DNA of 64,000 nt from Bacteroidaceae bacterium (GCA_017442855.1 JAFSPM010000018.1:62001-126000), one strand, 5' to 3'; shown: positions 54,017 to 62,769, counted from the stretch's first letter. A program made the numbers and translations. Notes: a model not told the origin generated them from the letters alone.

Positions 54017-56920
54017 TTGAAAACAAGACAATCCATACTATTCTTCTTACTGGTTGCAGTCCATTTACTGACGATGGCACAAACCCCACAGGACACACTA
54101 TTGGTGGATATGAACTATTACTTAGGGGGCTACCAGGATCCTGATGTAAAGATTGAGAAAGTAGCTGTTGACAGCATCAAGATTGATGATAATAATCATA
54201 AGCTGGACGTATTCGTCAACCTACGGTTGGCTTATATCCCCATGCGCCCTGAAAATGTGCAACAGATTTATAGCGATTTCAAAGGCCTCATCCCCAACGA
54301 ATATAAAGACTACCAACTGACCATCCTCAGTGGCGAACGTGCCATCGAGCAACTGATACCTAATTATTATACTACGAATAAAGACACGCTTCGCCTGTTT
54401 GGCCAACTGGAATACAAGGGAAATCCTTGGACGCTGAACCTGTCGCGCCCTTACGCCCCTACCAAGGGACTGAGCAATCGTCACATCGCCTTGTGGCAAA
54501 GTCATGGCATCTACTACGACATCAAGCGTAAGGAATGGCGTTGGCAGCGCCCACGCCTCTATGGCACCACCGAAGACCAGTTTACGCAAAGCATTGTGTT
54601 GCCTTTCCTCATTCCTATGTTGGAAAATGCAGGTGCCGTAGTCTATACACCTCGCGAGAGAGATATCCAGAGCAAGGAGGTAATTGTCGATAATGACGGT
54701 ATGCAGTCTCGCTCCGAATACAAGGAGATAGAAAGCGACAAATCCAGTTGGATGCAATGCGACAGTGCGGGCTTCGCTTACTGGAAACGTAACTACGAAT
54801 ACGGAGAAAACCCCTTCAAGATGGGTACCGCTCGCTATACTTTCACCGAGCGTGAGGGCAATGCTATGATACAATGGATGCCAGATATTCCAGCTTCAGG
54901 CGACTATGCCGTATATGTAAGCTACCAGACCCTACCCAACAGCATCTCTGATGCCCATTACAAAATCTATCATTGTGGCACCGTCACTGACGTACAGGTA
55001 AACCAACAGATGGGTGGTGGCACCTGGGTCTATCTCGGCACATACCATTTTGGCAAGGGGCGTGACCAAAACAATATGGTGGAGCTTTCCAACCAAAGTG
55101 CAGAAAAAGGAGTCGTTACGGCTGATGCCGTACGTTTTGGCGGAGGCATGGGCAATATGCTTAGAGGAGGAACGCTGAGCGGTATGCCTCGCTACCTGGA
55201 GGGCGCCCGTTATTGGGCACAATGGGCAGGCATGCACGACAGCATCTACTCTACCTACGAGGGCAAGAACGACTATAACGACGATATCAATGTGCGTTCC
55301 AAGACCATCAACTACCTCTCTGGAGGCTCTATCTTCAACCCTGATGAGATAGGCATGAAAGTGCCGTTCGAAACCGTTTTCTCCATACATAGCGATGCCG
55401 GCATCGCCAAGGAAGACAGCATCTTCGGTTCACTTACCGTCTATACCACTGACTTCAACGAGGGATTGTTGGCCGCTGGCGTTGATCGCTATGCTTCCCG
55501 CGATCTGGCCGACCTGTTGCACACACAGGTCATCAACGACATCCGTGCCACCTACCCCAAGTACTGGCGCCGTCGTGCCATGTGGAACCGCAACTACTCC
55601 GAGACACGCATACCCGCCATGCCTTCAGCTATTTTGGAAACGCTGAGTCACCAGAACTTCGAGGATATGCGCTATGGCCATGACCCCAACTTCAAGTTCA
55701 CCTTGGCACGAGCCATCTACAAGGCAGCTTTGCGCTTCATTGCCACACAACATGGCACCGACTATGTAGTACAACCACTGCCTGTCACCCATTTTGCTAC
55801 CCAGTTCAGCAACGAAAACACCTTGCAGTTGAGTTGGCAACCAAATCCAGATCCTTTAGAGCCTACCGCTACCCCTGAGGGCTACATAGTCTATACCCGT
55901 ATGGGAGACGGCGATTTCGATAATGGTGTGCGTGTCAACGATACTTCTATGAACATCGAACTGTTGCCCGATGTGTTGTTCTCGTTCAAAGTCACCGCCA
56001 TCAACAAGGGGGGCGAGAGTATGCCGAGCGAAATCCTCAGTGCCTACAAATCCTCACAGGAAACGGCAAAGGTGCTTGTCGTCAACGGCTTCGACCGCAT
56101 AGCGCCACCAGCTGTTATCAACACTGCAGAGGAAGCAGGCTTCGACTTTGATGCCGACCCAGGTGTGGCTTATCGTTATGACATCTCTACGGGTGGCAGA
56201 CAAAGTAATTTCAGTCGCAAGGCACGTGAAAGTCTCCGTGGCGACAGTGGCAAGGAATGGGAAGGACTCACCTTTGGTGGGAACATGTTCAACTATCCCA
56301 CCGTACATGGGCAAGCCATCGCCAAAGCAGCCATCTATAGCATTGCCTCCACCAGCGATGAAGCGTTGGAAGCAGGCTATGTATCTACCGAAGGCTATGC
56401 CGCCATCGACTATATCTTAGGTATGGAGCGTGACGACCCCAATGCCCACCCATTGTTTGGCCAGCAATACAAGACATTCAGTCCTGCCATGCAAAACGTG
56501 CTCCAGACCTACACCTCATCAGGAGGCAATGTGCTGGTCAGCGGCAGCTATATAGGTACAGACATGCAAAGCTCTGCCGAGAGCCAATTTACCCAAAACG
56601 TCTTGAAATACCAGTTTGCCGACCAGCATCGTAGCACGGGTAATCTGATGGGAGCCTATGGCATGAACCGAACGGTGAAGATGCCTACCGCCCTGAATGC
56701 CAAGAGCTATGCCGTAAGCTCTGCCGATATCCTCACGGCCGTGGGTGATGCCTTTACGGCTATGGTCTATACCGACACCAACGAAAGTGCCGCTATAGCC
56801 TACAAGGGTACTGGCTATCGTTCCTTCTCCATGGGATTCCCCTTCGAGGCCATCAACGACGCCACTGAACGTGAGCACATCATGGCATCCATCCTTCGCT
56901 TCCTCATCAATAGAGATTAA
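54017..56920 (+). CDS. Exported amidase-3-like protein with golvesin and Fn3 domains
   Basis: 967 aa. The start is TTG (54017), right after the upstream stop; the next in-frame Met is at residue 20, within the signal peptide. The amidase_3-like region keeps four likely zinc/catalytic residues: H163 (ALWQSHGIYYD), E186 (GTTEDQFTQ), H458 (FSIHSDAG), E541 (AILETLSHQ). A golvesin-C-like domain (about 225-375, DYAVYVSYQTLPNSISDAHY, WVYLGTYHFGKG) is inserted between the two halves. An Fn3-like segment (about 610-685) and a C-terminal glutamine-amidotransferase-like part (KVLVVNGFDRIAPP, GGNVLVSGSYIGTDM) follow. Relatives are often labelled xanthan lyase; a peptidoglycan amidase role is an inference. 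Confidence 0.75.
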   Translation: MKTRQSILFFLLVAVHLLTMAQTPQDTLLVDMNYYLGGYQDPDVKIEKVAVDSIKIDDNNHKLDVFVNLRLAYIPMRPENVQQIYSDFKGLIPNEYKDYQLTILSGERAIEQLIPNYYTTNKDTLRLFGQLEYKGNPWTLNLSRPYAPTKGLSNRHIALWQSHGIYYDIKRKEWRWQRPRLYGTTEDQFTQSIVLPFLIPMLENAGAVVYTPRERDIQSKEVIVDNDGMQSRSEYKEIESDKSSWMQCDSAGFAYWKRNYEYGENPFKMGTARYTFTEREGNAMIQWMPDIPASGDYAVYVSYQTLPNSISDAHYKIYHCGTVTDVQVNQQMGGGTWVYLGTYHFGKGRDQNNMVELSNQSAEKGVVTADAVRFGGGMGNMLRGGTLSGMPRYLEGARYWAQWAGMHDSIYSTYEGKNDYNDDINVRSKTINYLSGGSIFNPDEIGMKVPFETVFSIHSDAGIAKEDSIFGSLTVYTTDFNEGLLAAGVDRYASRDLADLLHTQVINDIRATYPKYWRRRAMWNRNYSETRIPAMPSAILETLSHQNFEDMRYGHDPNFKFTLARAIYKAALRFIATQHGTDYVVQPLPVTHFATQFSNENTLQLSWQPNPDPLEPTATPEGYIVYTRMGDGDFDNGVRVNDTSMNIELLPDVLFSFKVTAINKGGESMPSEILSAYKSSQETAKVLVVNGFDRIAPPAVINTAEEAGFDFDADPGVAYRYDISTGGRQSNFSRKARESLRGDSGKEWEGLTFGGNMFNYPTVHGQAIAKAAIYSIASTSDEALEAGYVSTEGYAAIDYILGMERDDPNAHPLFGQQYKTFSPAMQNVLQTYTSSGGNVLVSGSYIGTDMQSSAESQFTQNVLKYQFADQHRSTGNLMGAYGMNRTVKMPTALNAKSYAVSSADILTAVGDAFTAMVYTDTNESAAIAYKGTGYRSFSMGFPFEAINDATEREHIMASILRFLINRD

Positions 56921-56930
56921 CACGTTTTTG

Positions 56931-56962
56931 TTTGCGTATATAGGCTTAATTATGTAATTTTG
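56931..56962 (+). promoter_or_regulatory. Promoter of map-lepA
   Basis: TTTG (56931-56934), 20 nt, TAATTTTG (56955-56962); ATG of map follows 24 nt later. Confidence 0.7.
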
Positions 56963-56986
56963 CACGCAAAATAAAGAATCATCAAT

Positions 56987-57841
56987 ATGAAGAAAATTTT
57001 CGGAGGCAACAAATATACCCCCAATGGTTATAGCAAGGAAGTGGAAGACAAGGTGCAGGACTGCATCCGTCGAGGCTATCACGTACCTAAACGCTCCTTG
57101 CTCCGCACAAAAGAACAGATTGAAGGCATTCGTGCCGCAGGAGAGATTAACAAAGCCCTGCTCGACTATATCACTCCGTTGGTGAAAGAAGGTGTTACCA
57201 CGGCCGAACTCGACCACGCCGTATATGCTTTCACCACCGACCACGACGCCATCCCTGCCCCCTTCTTGTACGAAGGCTTCCCCAAGAGTTCCTGCATCAG
57301 CATCAACGATGTGGTGTGTCACGGCATCCCCAGTGTGAAGGAAGTCATCAAGGACGGCGACATTGTGAATGTGGATGTTACCACCATCTACAAAGGCTAC
57401 TTCGCCGATGCCAGTCGTATGTTCATGATTGGCAATGTCAGTGAAGAGAACCAGAAGCTGGTGCGTGTGGCAAAGGAATGTCGCGACATTGGTGTGGAGA
57501 TAGCCAAGCCTTGGGCCCGCTTGGGCGATATTGGCGAAGCCATTCAGAACCACGCCGAGAGCAACGGTTTCAGTGTGGTACGCGACCTGTGCGGACACGG
57601 TTGTGGCGTGAAGTTCCACGAAGACCCCAACGTCAACCATTTTGGCAAGGCAGGAACAGGCATGGTTTTGGTACCAGGTATGACGTTCACCATCGAGCCA
57701 ATGATCAACATGGGCAAATTTCAGGTGTTCATCGACGAGGATGATGGTTGGACGGTCTGCACCGAAGACGGGCTTCCCTCCGCACAATGGGAAAGCCATA
57801 TCTTAATCACAGAAACTGGTAATGAGATACTTTGTGAGTAA
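56987..57841 (+). CDS. map: Methionine aminopeptidase, type I
   Basis: 284 aa. It removes the initiator Met. The metallopeptidase core has the metal ligands in NVDVTTIYKGYFADASRMF (two Asp), the His in GHGCGVKFHEDP, and Glu residues in TIEPMI and the C-terminal WESHILITE. About 35 residues precede the usual start (KKIFGGNKYTPNGYSKEVED); such an extension is seen in other Bacteroidetes members. The stop at 57839-57841 is directly followed by the lepA ATG. Confidence 0.96.
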   Translation: MKKIFGGNKYTPNGYSKEVEDKVQDCIRRGYHVPKRSLLRTKEQIEGIRAAGEINKALLDYITPLVKEGVTTAELDHAVYAFTTDHDAIPAPFLYEGFPKSSCISINDVVCHGIPSVKEVIKDGDIVNVDVTTIYKGYFADASRMFMIGNVSEENQKLVRVAKECRDIGVEIAKPWARLGDIGEAIQNHAESNGFSVVRDLCGHGCGVKFHEDPNVNHFGKAGTGMVLVPGMTFTIEPMINMGKFQVFIDEDDGWTVCTEDGLPSAQWESHILITETGNEILCE

Positions 57842-59623
57842 ATGAAAAACATTCGAAACTTCTGCATCATCGCCCATATCGATCATGGCAAGAGTACCCT
57901 GGCAGACCGTCTGCTGGAGTTCACCAACACCATACAAATCACCGAGGGACAGATGCTCGACGACATGGAGCTGGAGAAAGAGCGAGGCATCACCATCAAG
58001 AGCCACGCCATCCAGATGGAGTACCAGTACAAGGGCGAGAAATACATCCTCAACCTCATTGACACTCCGGGACACGTGGACTTCAGCTACGAGGTGAGCC
58101 GCAGCATTGCCGCCTGCGAAGGAGCCCTGTTGGTGGTCGATGCCAGTCAGGGTGTACAGGCACAAACCATCTCCAACCTCTATATGGCGTTGGAGCACGA
58201 CCTCGAAATCATCCCCGTCATCAACAAGTGCGATATGCCTAACGCCATGCCCGACGAGGTGGAGGACGAGATTGTCGAGCTGTTGGGATGCGACCGCAAA
58301 GACATCATCCGTGCCAGTGCCCGTACAGGCTTGGGTGTAGAAGAGATACTGAATGCCATCGTCGAGCGTGTGCCCCATCCAGAAGGCGACGAGGACGCTC
58401 CGTTGCAGGCACTCATCTTCGACTCCGTCTTCAACTCCTTCCGAGGCATCATCGCCTATTTCAAGGTAGTGAACGGTGTCATCCATAAGGGCGACAAGGT
58501 GAAGTTCTTCAATACCGGCAAGGAATACGATGCCGACGAGGTGGGCGTGCTCAAGATGGACATGATACCCCGCAACGAGTTGCGTACAGGCGATGTAGGC
58601 TATATTATCAGTGGCATCAAGACCTCTACTGAGGTACGTGTGGGCGATACCATCACCCACATAGCCCGTCCGTGCGACAAAGCCATCTCAGGTTTCGAAG
58701 AGGTGAAGCCCATGGTCTTCGCCGGCGTCTATCCCATTGCCCCCGAGGACTATGAGAACCTGCGTGCCAGCTTGGAGAAGCTCCAGCTCAACGATGCCGC
58801 ATTGACCTTCCAGGCAGAATCATCCGTAGCCTTGGGCTTTGGCTTCCGTTGTGGCTTCCTGGGTCTGCTCCACATGGAGATTGTGCAGGAGCGCCTGGAT
58901 CGTGAGTTCGACATGGACGTCATCACCACCGTCCCCAACGTAAGCTATAACGTCTATGACAAACATGGTGTGATGACCGAGGTACACAACCCGGGATCCA
59001 TGCCCGACCCTACCACCATCGACCATATCGACGAGCCCTATATACGTGCCAGCATCATCACCGCCACCGACTATATCGGTCCTATCATGACGCTCTGCTT
59101 AGGCAAGCGTGGCGAACTGGTGAAGCAGGAATATGTCAGTGGCAACCGTGTAGAGATTTATTATGACATTCCGTTGGGAGAGATTGTGATTGACTTCTAC
59201 GACAAGCTCAAGAGCATCTCCAAGGGTTATGCCTCGTTCGACTACCACTCCAACGGCTTCCGTCCTTCCAAGCTCATCAAGCTCGACATCCTCCTCAACG
59301 GCGAGCCTGTCGATGCCCTCTCTACCCTTACCCACGAGAGCAATGCCTACGACCTTGGACGCCGCATGTGTGAGAAGCTCAAAGAGCTGATACCCAGACA
59401 GCAGTTCGATATTGCCGTACAGGCAGCCATCGGAGCCAAAATCATTGCTCGTGAGACTATCAAGCAAGTACGCAAGGACGTTACCGCCAAGTGCTATGGT
59501 GGTGATGTCAGCCGTAAGCGCAAACTGTTGGAGAAGCAGAAGCGAGGCAAGAAACGCATGAAGCAAATCGGCAATGTAGAAGTGCCACAAAAAGCCTTCC
59601 TTGCCGTCCTCAAGCTGGATTAA
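57842..59623 (+). CDS. lepA: Elongation factor 4 (back-translocating GTPase)
   Basis: 593 aa, the standard length. G domain: [41 protein letters not shown]. The LepA-specific C-terminus is present ([35 protein letters not shown]). It binds ribosomes and influences translocation or assembly under stress. It directly abuts map, so the two are co-translated. Confidence 0.97.
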   Translation: MKNIRNFCIIAHIDHGKSTLADRLLEFTNTIQITEGQMLDDMELEKERGITIKSHAIQMEYQYKGEKYILNLIDTPGHVDFSYEVSRSIAACEGALLVVDASQGVQAQTISNLYMALEHDLEIIPVINKCDMPNAMPDEVEDEIVELLGCDRKDIIRASARTGLGVEEILNAIVERVPHPEGDEDAPLQALIFDSVFNSFRGIIAYFKVVNGVIHKGDKVKFFNTGKEYDADEVGVLKMDMIPRNELRTGDVGYIISGIKTSTEVRVGDTITHIARPCDKAISGFEEVKPMVFAGVYPIAPEDYENLRASLEKLQLNDAALTFQAESSVALGFGFRCGFLGLLHMEIVQERLDREFDMDVITTVPNVSYNVYDKHGVMTEVHNPGSMPDPTTIDHIDEPYIRASIITATDYIGPIMTLCLGKRGELVKQEYVSGNRVEIYYDIPLGEIVIDFYDKLKSISKGYASFDYHSNGFRPSKLIKLDILLNGEPVDALSTLTHESNAYDLGRRMCEKLKELIPRQQFDIAVQAAIGAKIIARETIKQVRKDVTAKCYGGDVSRKRKLLEKQKRGKKRMKQIGNVEVPQKAFLAVLKLD

Positions 59624-59627
59624 ACAA

Positions 59628-59765
59628 TTGACAACCCAGGCGATAGCATACCTCCTCATTGGCCTCAACGTCCTCACATTCTTTGTCTATGGCATAGACA
59701 AGTGGAAGGCCAAGCGTGGCAGTTGGCGCATACCAGAAGCCACCTTGCTTATCCTTGCTTACTAG
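59628..59765 (+). pseudogene. Truncated DUF1294 membrane protein gene
   Basis: Starting from TTG the frame reads LTTQAIAYLLIGLNVLTFFV then YGIDKWKAKRGSWRIPEATL and LILAY stop, 45 codons. FFVYGIDKWKAKRGSWRIPE is the DUF1294 signature. Intact members are about 85-120 aa, continuing with a Gly-rich second helix that is absent here. The reading frame ends in the first unit of the 22-bp palindrome array, which has replaced the 3' part. It begins 4 bp after lepA. Confidence 0.75.
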
Positions 59766-59976
59766 TAGTAAACCCATCGCTTACTACTAGTAAACCCACC
59801 GCTTGCTACTAGTAAACTACAAAATTCTCTAGAGAATATTTGGACGAGAACCGTTCTCGCAAGGCACGAGAACCGTTCTCGTTGGCGACGAGCTACGTCC
59901 TCGTTTTTTTTCCTAGTTAGGAAAAAATATTTCCCTAGTTAGGGAACAAGTTTTTGCTAACTAGGCAACCCAGCAA
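59757..59976. repeat. Array of ten palindromes phased at 22 bp
   Basis: Ten consecutive 22-bp units starting at 59757. Dyad centres lie at about 59765, 59787, 59809, 59830.5, 59852, 59874, 59896, 59916.5, 59938.5 and 59961. Cores: TTACTAGTAGTAA, TTACTACTAGTAA, TTGCTACTAGTAA; ATTCTCTAGAGAAT; CGAGAACCGTTCTCG twice, CGAGCTACGTCCTCG; TCCTAGTTAGGA, CCCTAGTTAGGG, TTGCTAACTAGGCAA. Neighbours form subfamilies, but spacing and self-complementarity persist while sequence changes. The seventh unit, followed by eight T, could also act as a terminator for map-lepA. Non-coding. Confidence 0.88.
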
Positions 59977-59978
59977 GC

Positions 59979-60311
59979 TAAAACATGCCGACACTCCACT
60001 TTTTCCACTTAACAAACTCACAATATGTTTGTTAACCCAGTGGAGTGTTTTCCAAACACTCCACCATCACTCCACCATCACTCCACCCCCTCTCCACTGA
60101 AAAACAAGGCCTCAGAATTGACACTATGATACACATATCAATGTAAACTTAGTGTATAGTTGCCCTTCATCCATTAATCCTATCAAATAGTCAATATATG
60201 ATACTCCATGAAAAGTGGAGAGTTAGTGGAGTGTTTGCAAAACACTCCACGCTTCATATTAGTTGGAGTACAGTGTGTTATAGGTAAAAAGTGGAGTGAC
60301 GGCATGTTTTA
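59979..60311. mobile_element. MITE-like element with 26-bp terminal inverted repeats
   Basis: The left end (59979-60004) and right end (60286-60311) are inverted copies over 26 bp with one mismatch: TAAAACATGCCG, a variable base, then CACTCCACTTTTT. The outermost TA on each side could be a TA target duplication. Inside are two hairpins with identical 11-bp arms (GTGGAGTGTTT / AAACACTCCAC, 60040-60064 and 60226-60250) and 11-bp-spaced copies of CACTCCAC (60057, 60068, 60079). No ORF is present. It has the build of a miniature inverted-repeat element, or of an iteron-bearing origin or control region. Confidence 0.7.
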
Positions 60312-60511
60312 TGTAAATTCTTCATCATTTTTAAGAGCAAAATAATTTGAAAATAAACGCCAATAAAATCAAAAGCTATCTTTATTTTTAGTATCTTTGC
60401 GTTCGCATAGCTAAAAAGGAGGCATGTGACATCGAATTAGCCACTCTTTCTCCCATCCCTTTGCTTTTCTGAAATGCAAACAATTATTTATTTTTAAACA
60501 CATTTTTTTTA
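60312..60511 (+). other. Leader region before the VapE-type gene
   Basis: AT-rich 200 bp. It holds the -7 box at 60392-60399 and an AAAAGGAGG stretch at 60415-60422 that is followed by ATGTGA and so opens no ORF. No other feature was seen. Confidence 0.4.
60392..60399 (+). promoter_or_regulatory. -7 box upstream of the VapE-type gene
   Basis: TATCTTTG, 113 nt before the ATG at 60512. Confidence 0.5.
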
Positions 60512-61699
60512 ATGATTAAAGACCTCTCTAAGGGGCAGACTGCGGTCTATCAGATAGAGTGCTTTCTGCAAGAGAACTACGAGTTTCGCCACAACGTGCT
60601 TAGCGGCAAGGTGGAATTCCGACAAATTACTAATTTCGACCAAGCAGATGAATGGTCGGTTGTTACAGCAAAGGTGATGAACTCCATCGTGCGTAAGGCG
60701 AAAATGGAGTATATCGGCAGAAACTCCCCACGAACCGACATCGAGGAGTATATCAACTCGGATGCCGTGAAGGAGTATGACCCCATCAGTGATTACCTGA
60801 CCCACCTGCCTGAATGGGACGGCAAGAACCATGTGGCCGATTTGTTCAACCGCATTCCCGGACTTACCTCCGAGCAGCTGTCCTGGTGCAGTACCTGGCT
60901 CCGTTCAACAGTGGCCCATTGGCTGGGCCTGGATCATTTGCACGGCAATGAGTGTACACCTATTATGATAGGTCGTCAGGGGTGCGGCAAGACCACCTTT
61001 GCCATGAACCTGCTTCCCCCTGCTTTGCGAACCTACTATCTGGATCATATCAACTTCGGCAATAAGTTTGATGCGGATATGGCATTGACCCACAACCTGC
61101 TGGTAAACATCGACGAGTTTGCCAACATGAAAGGAAGTCAGCAAGGCAAACTGAAGCACACCCTCTCCAGACAGAAAGTAAACGGTCGTCCAATCTTTGG
61201 TAAGACGCAGGAAGACCGCAGGCGCTATGCCTCGTTCCTGGCCACCACCAACGACGAGCAACCGCTTTGCGACCCAACAGGCAGTCGTCGATTTATTTGT
61301 CTGAGGGTGCCCGACAAGATGATGATCGACAATGTGTCGCCCATTGATTACGAGCAACTCTATGCTCAAGTGATGTATGAGATCATTGCCTCGCAAACGC
61401 CCTATTGGTTTACTAATGCCGAAGAGGAGCGCATCCAGCTGATGAACCAGCCCTATATAAAGGAGGAGAGTCTGGAAAACATGCTATCCATTTTCTATAA
61501 GGTGCCTTCAGGGGAGGAAAAAGGCGAATGGCTGAGCTTGGGCCAAGTGATTGAGAGCATGCAAGGAACCTATCCTAAACTAAGGAACGACCATTCCACC
61601 CGCATCAAGATAGGGCTTGCCCTGCGGCAGATGGGGTGTGTGGCCAAAGAAACCAATCGAGGCTTTAAGTATCAGCTGATAGAACTCGAAGCTGCTTGA
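60512..61699 (+). CDS. VapE/VirE-family P-loop ATPase (DUF3874-type)
   Basis: 395 aa. Walker A GRQGCGKTTF (residues 154-163), Walker B LLVNIDEFANM (196-206), and downstream KVNGRPIFGKTQEDRRRYAS, ATTNDEQPLCDPTGSRRF with a likely sensor Asn and Arg finger. The C-terminal part (NDHSTRIKIGLALRQMG) is the DUF3874 end. VapE proteins are primase-helicase-like and are typical of mobile elements and phage-derived islands. In relatives a primase-like BT4734/VirE_N region is fused or adjacent; none is seen here. A strong terminator follows. Confidence 0.85.
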   Translation: MIKDLSKGQTAVYQIECFLQENYEFRHNVLSGKVEFRQITNFDQADEWSVVTAKVMNSIVRKAKMEYIGRNSPRTDIEEYINSDAVKEYDPISDYLTHLPEWDGKNHVADLFNRIPGLTSEQLSWCSTWLRSTVAHWLGLDHLHGNECTPIMIGRQGCGKTTFAMNLLPPALRTYYLDHINFGNKFDADMALTHNLLVNIDEFANMKGSQQGKLKHTLSRQKVNGRPIFGKTQEDRRRYASFLATTNDEQPLCDPTGSRRFICLRVPDKMMIDNVSPIDYEQLYAQVMYEIIASQTPYWFTNAEEERIQLMNQPYIKEESLENMLSIFYKVPSGEEKGEWLSLGQVIESMQGTYPKLRNDHSTRIKIGLALRQMGCVAKETNRGFKYQLIELEAA

Positions 61700-61720
61700 T
61701 GAGCAAGTGGACAATAGATT

Positions 61721-61754
61721 AGTGGCAAGAGTTTCCTCTTGCCACTATTGTTTT
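61721..61754 (+). terminator. Terminator of the VapE-type gene
   Basis: AGTGGCAAGAG / CTCTTGCCACT, a perfect 11-bp stem with loop TTTC, followed by ATTGTTTTAT. Confidence 0.82.
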
Positions 61755-61872
61755 ATTTACATCCATACGTAATCTTCTTGCCCTTATGTAATATTTCATA
61801 CACCCACCCCACTATTTCATACAATCTATTGAAAATTAGCCCCAATCTCGGCTTTTTCTTTCCCCAATTCCC

Positions 61873-61887
61873 TGACTCAGATATCAG
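61873..61887 (+). repeat. 15-bp direct repeat, left copy
   Basis: TGACTCAGATATCAG, identical to 62856-62870 on the other side of the toxin-antitoxin pair; the copies are 983 bp apart. The sequence contains the palindromes CTGACTCAG and GATATC. Confidence 0.65.
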
Positions 61888-61899
61888 TTTTGTTGGGAT

Positions 61900-61923
61900 T
61901 ATGGGCCCCTGAGTATCTAACAA
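61900..61923 (+). repeat. 24-bp imperfect direct repeat, left copy
   Basis: Begins TATGGGCCCCTG and ends ATCTAACAA; 20 of 24 positions match 62770-62793, all differences being transitions. Confidence 0.55.
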
Positions 61924-62013
61924 AAAAAGCCCTGTGGGCGAATATCCATCGGTCTTTATCTTTAGTGTTATAATTATCGATTACTATTGAATTGCAAAAA
62001 AAAACAGATTTCT

Positions 62014-62044
62014 TTTGGAAATGTTCATTAATTAGTTAACTTTG
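62014..62044 (+). promoter_or_regulatory. Consensus promoter of the toxin-antitoxin operon
   Basis: TTTG (62014-62017), 19 nt, TAACTTTG (62037-62044); 26 nt before the toxin ATG. Confidence 0.75.
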
Positions 62045-62069
62045 CACCGAATTAAACATTCATAGCAAT

Positions 62070-62417
62070 ATGGAAAAGATAAGAGACATCATTTTTTACA
62101 AGACATATTTCAAGGAGTTTTATATCCAACTCGATGAAAATGCACGTACTAAGATTAATTATGTACTGAAACTTATCCAAACACAGGAAAGGATCCCCAT
62201 CAAATTCTTCAAGTTTATTGAAGGGTCAAAAGGATTATATGAAATCCGTGTTAAGGTTGAAACAAACATTTATAGGGTATTTTGTTGTTATGACAAAGGA
62301 TCTATAGTTGTGCTTTTTAATGGCTTTGTAAAAAAGACTCAGAAAACGCCAAAATCAGAGATTGAAAAAGCCGAGGCAATAATGAAGGAATATTTTGAAA
62401 ACAAGAAGGAGGGTTAA
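62070..62417 (+). CDS. Type II toxin, RelE/HigB (Gp49-like) family
   Basis: 115 aa. RelE-fold pattern: YKTYFKEFYIQLDENARTKI, FFKFIEGSKGLYEIRVKVET, NIYRVFCCYDKGSIVVLFNG, FVKKTQKTPKSEIEKAEAIM. The ending, with KKTxKTPxxEIxxA, is typical of phage-derived Gp49-like HigB toxins, which cut mRNA on the ribosome. The toxin-first order is the HigBA order. The antitoxin gene starts 3 bp after its stop. Confidence 0.88.
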   Translation: MEKIRDIIFYKTYFKEFYIQLDENARTKINYVLKLIQTQERIPIKFFKFIEGSKGLYEIRVKVETNIYRVFCCYDKGSIVVLFNGFVKKTQKTPKSEIEKAEAIMKEYFENKKEG

Positions 62418-62419
62418 CT

Positions 62420-62731
62420 ATGAATACTGCAAAAGAGAAAAAAATACTAGAAAGCACTACATTTGAAGAGTTACTGGATGCAGAATATGGCAAACAGGGC
62501 ACTGCAACCCGCGAGAAGTTTGAGGTTGATGCAGAGACTTTTATACTTGCCGAATGCTTGAAAGAACAACGTAAACTTGCTGGACTAACCCAACAGGAGT
62601 TAGCCGATAGAATTGGTACCAAGAAGAGCTATATCTCAAAAATAGAGAATGGGCATACCGATATTCAGTTGAACACCCTTTTCAGGATTATGAACGGATT
62701 GGGACGTAGGGTTAGGCTTACCATATTATAA
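62420..62731 (+). CDS. Antitoxin with XRE-type helix-turn-helix (HigA-like)
   Basis: 103 aa. The C-terminal HTH is LKEQRKLAGLTQQELADRIG then TKKSYISKIENGHTDIQLNT. The N-terminal part (TTFEELLDAEYGKQGTATRE) probably contacts the toxin. It neutralises the RelE-like toxin and should repress the shared promoter at 62014-62044. Strong terminator downstream. Confidence 0.9.
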   Translation: MNTAKEKKILESTTFEELLDAEYGKQGTATREKFEVDAETFILAECLKEQRKLAGLTQQELADRIGTKKSYISKIENGHTDIQLNTLFRIMNGLGRRVRLTIL

Positions 62732-62769
62732 AAGCATTGACTGCAATGAGCACGACAAGCTGTATGGGC

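Larger units (their letters stand above)
61755..62013. other. Intergenic region between the VapE-type gene and the toxin gene
   Basis: No ORF. It contains TATTTCATACA twice (61792 and 61813, 21 bp apart), the left copies of the 15-bp and 24-bp repeats that bracket the toxin-antitoxin pair, and a small GCCC-TGT-GGGC hairpin near 61929. Confidence 0.5.

Noticed and set aside
56519-57799. 426-codon open frame on the minus strand opposite the amidase and map genes
   Set aside because: It mirrors map and the amidase-like gene, both well supported; the composition is typical of antisense frames (His-, Val-rich).
59757-59976. CRISPR array
   Set aside because: Units are contiguous 22-bp palindromes without unique spacers of 30 bp or more, the repeats are not constant, and no cas gene is nearby.
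60415-60429. Small gene behind the AAAAGGAGG stretch
   Set aside because: The ATG is one base from the Shine-Dalgarno core and is directly followed by TGA; the nearby GTG opens only four codons.
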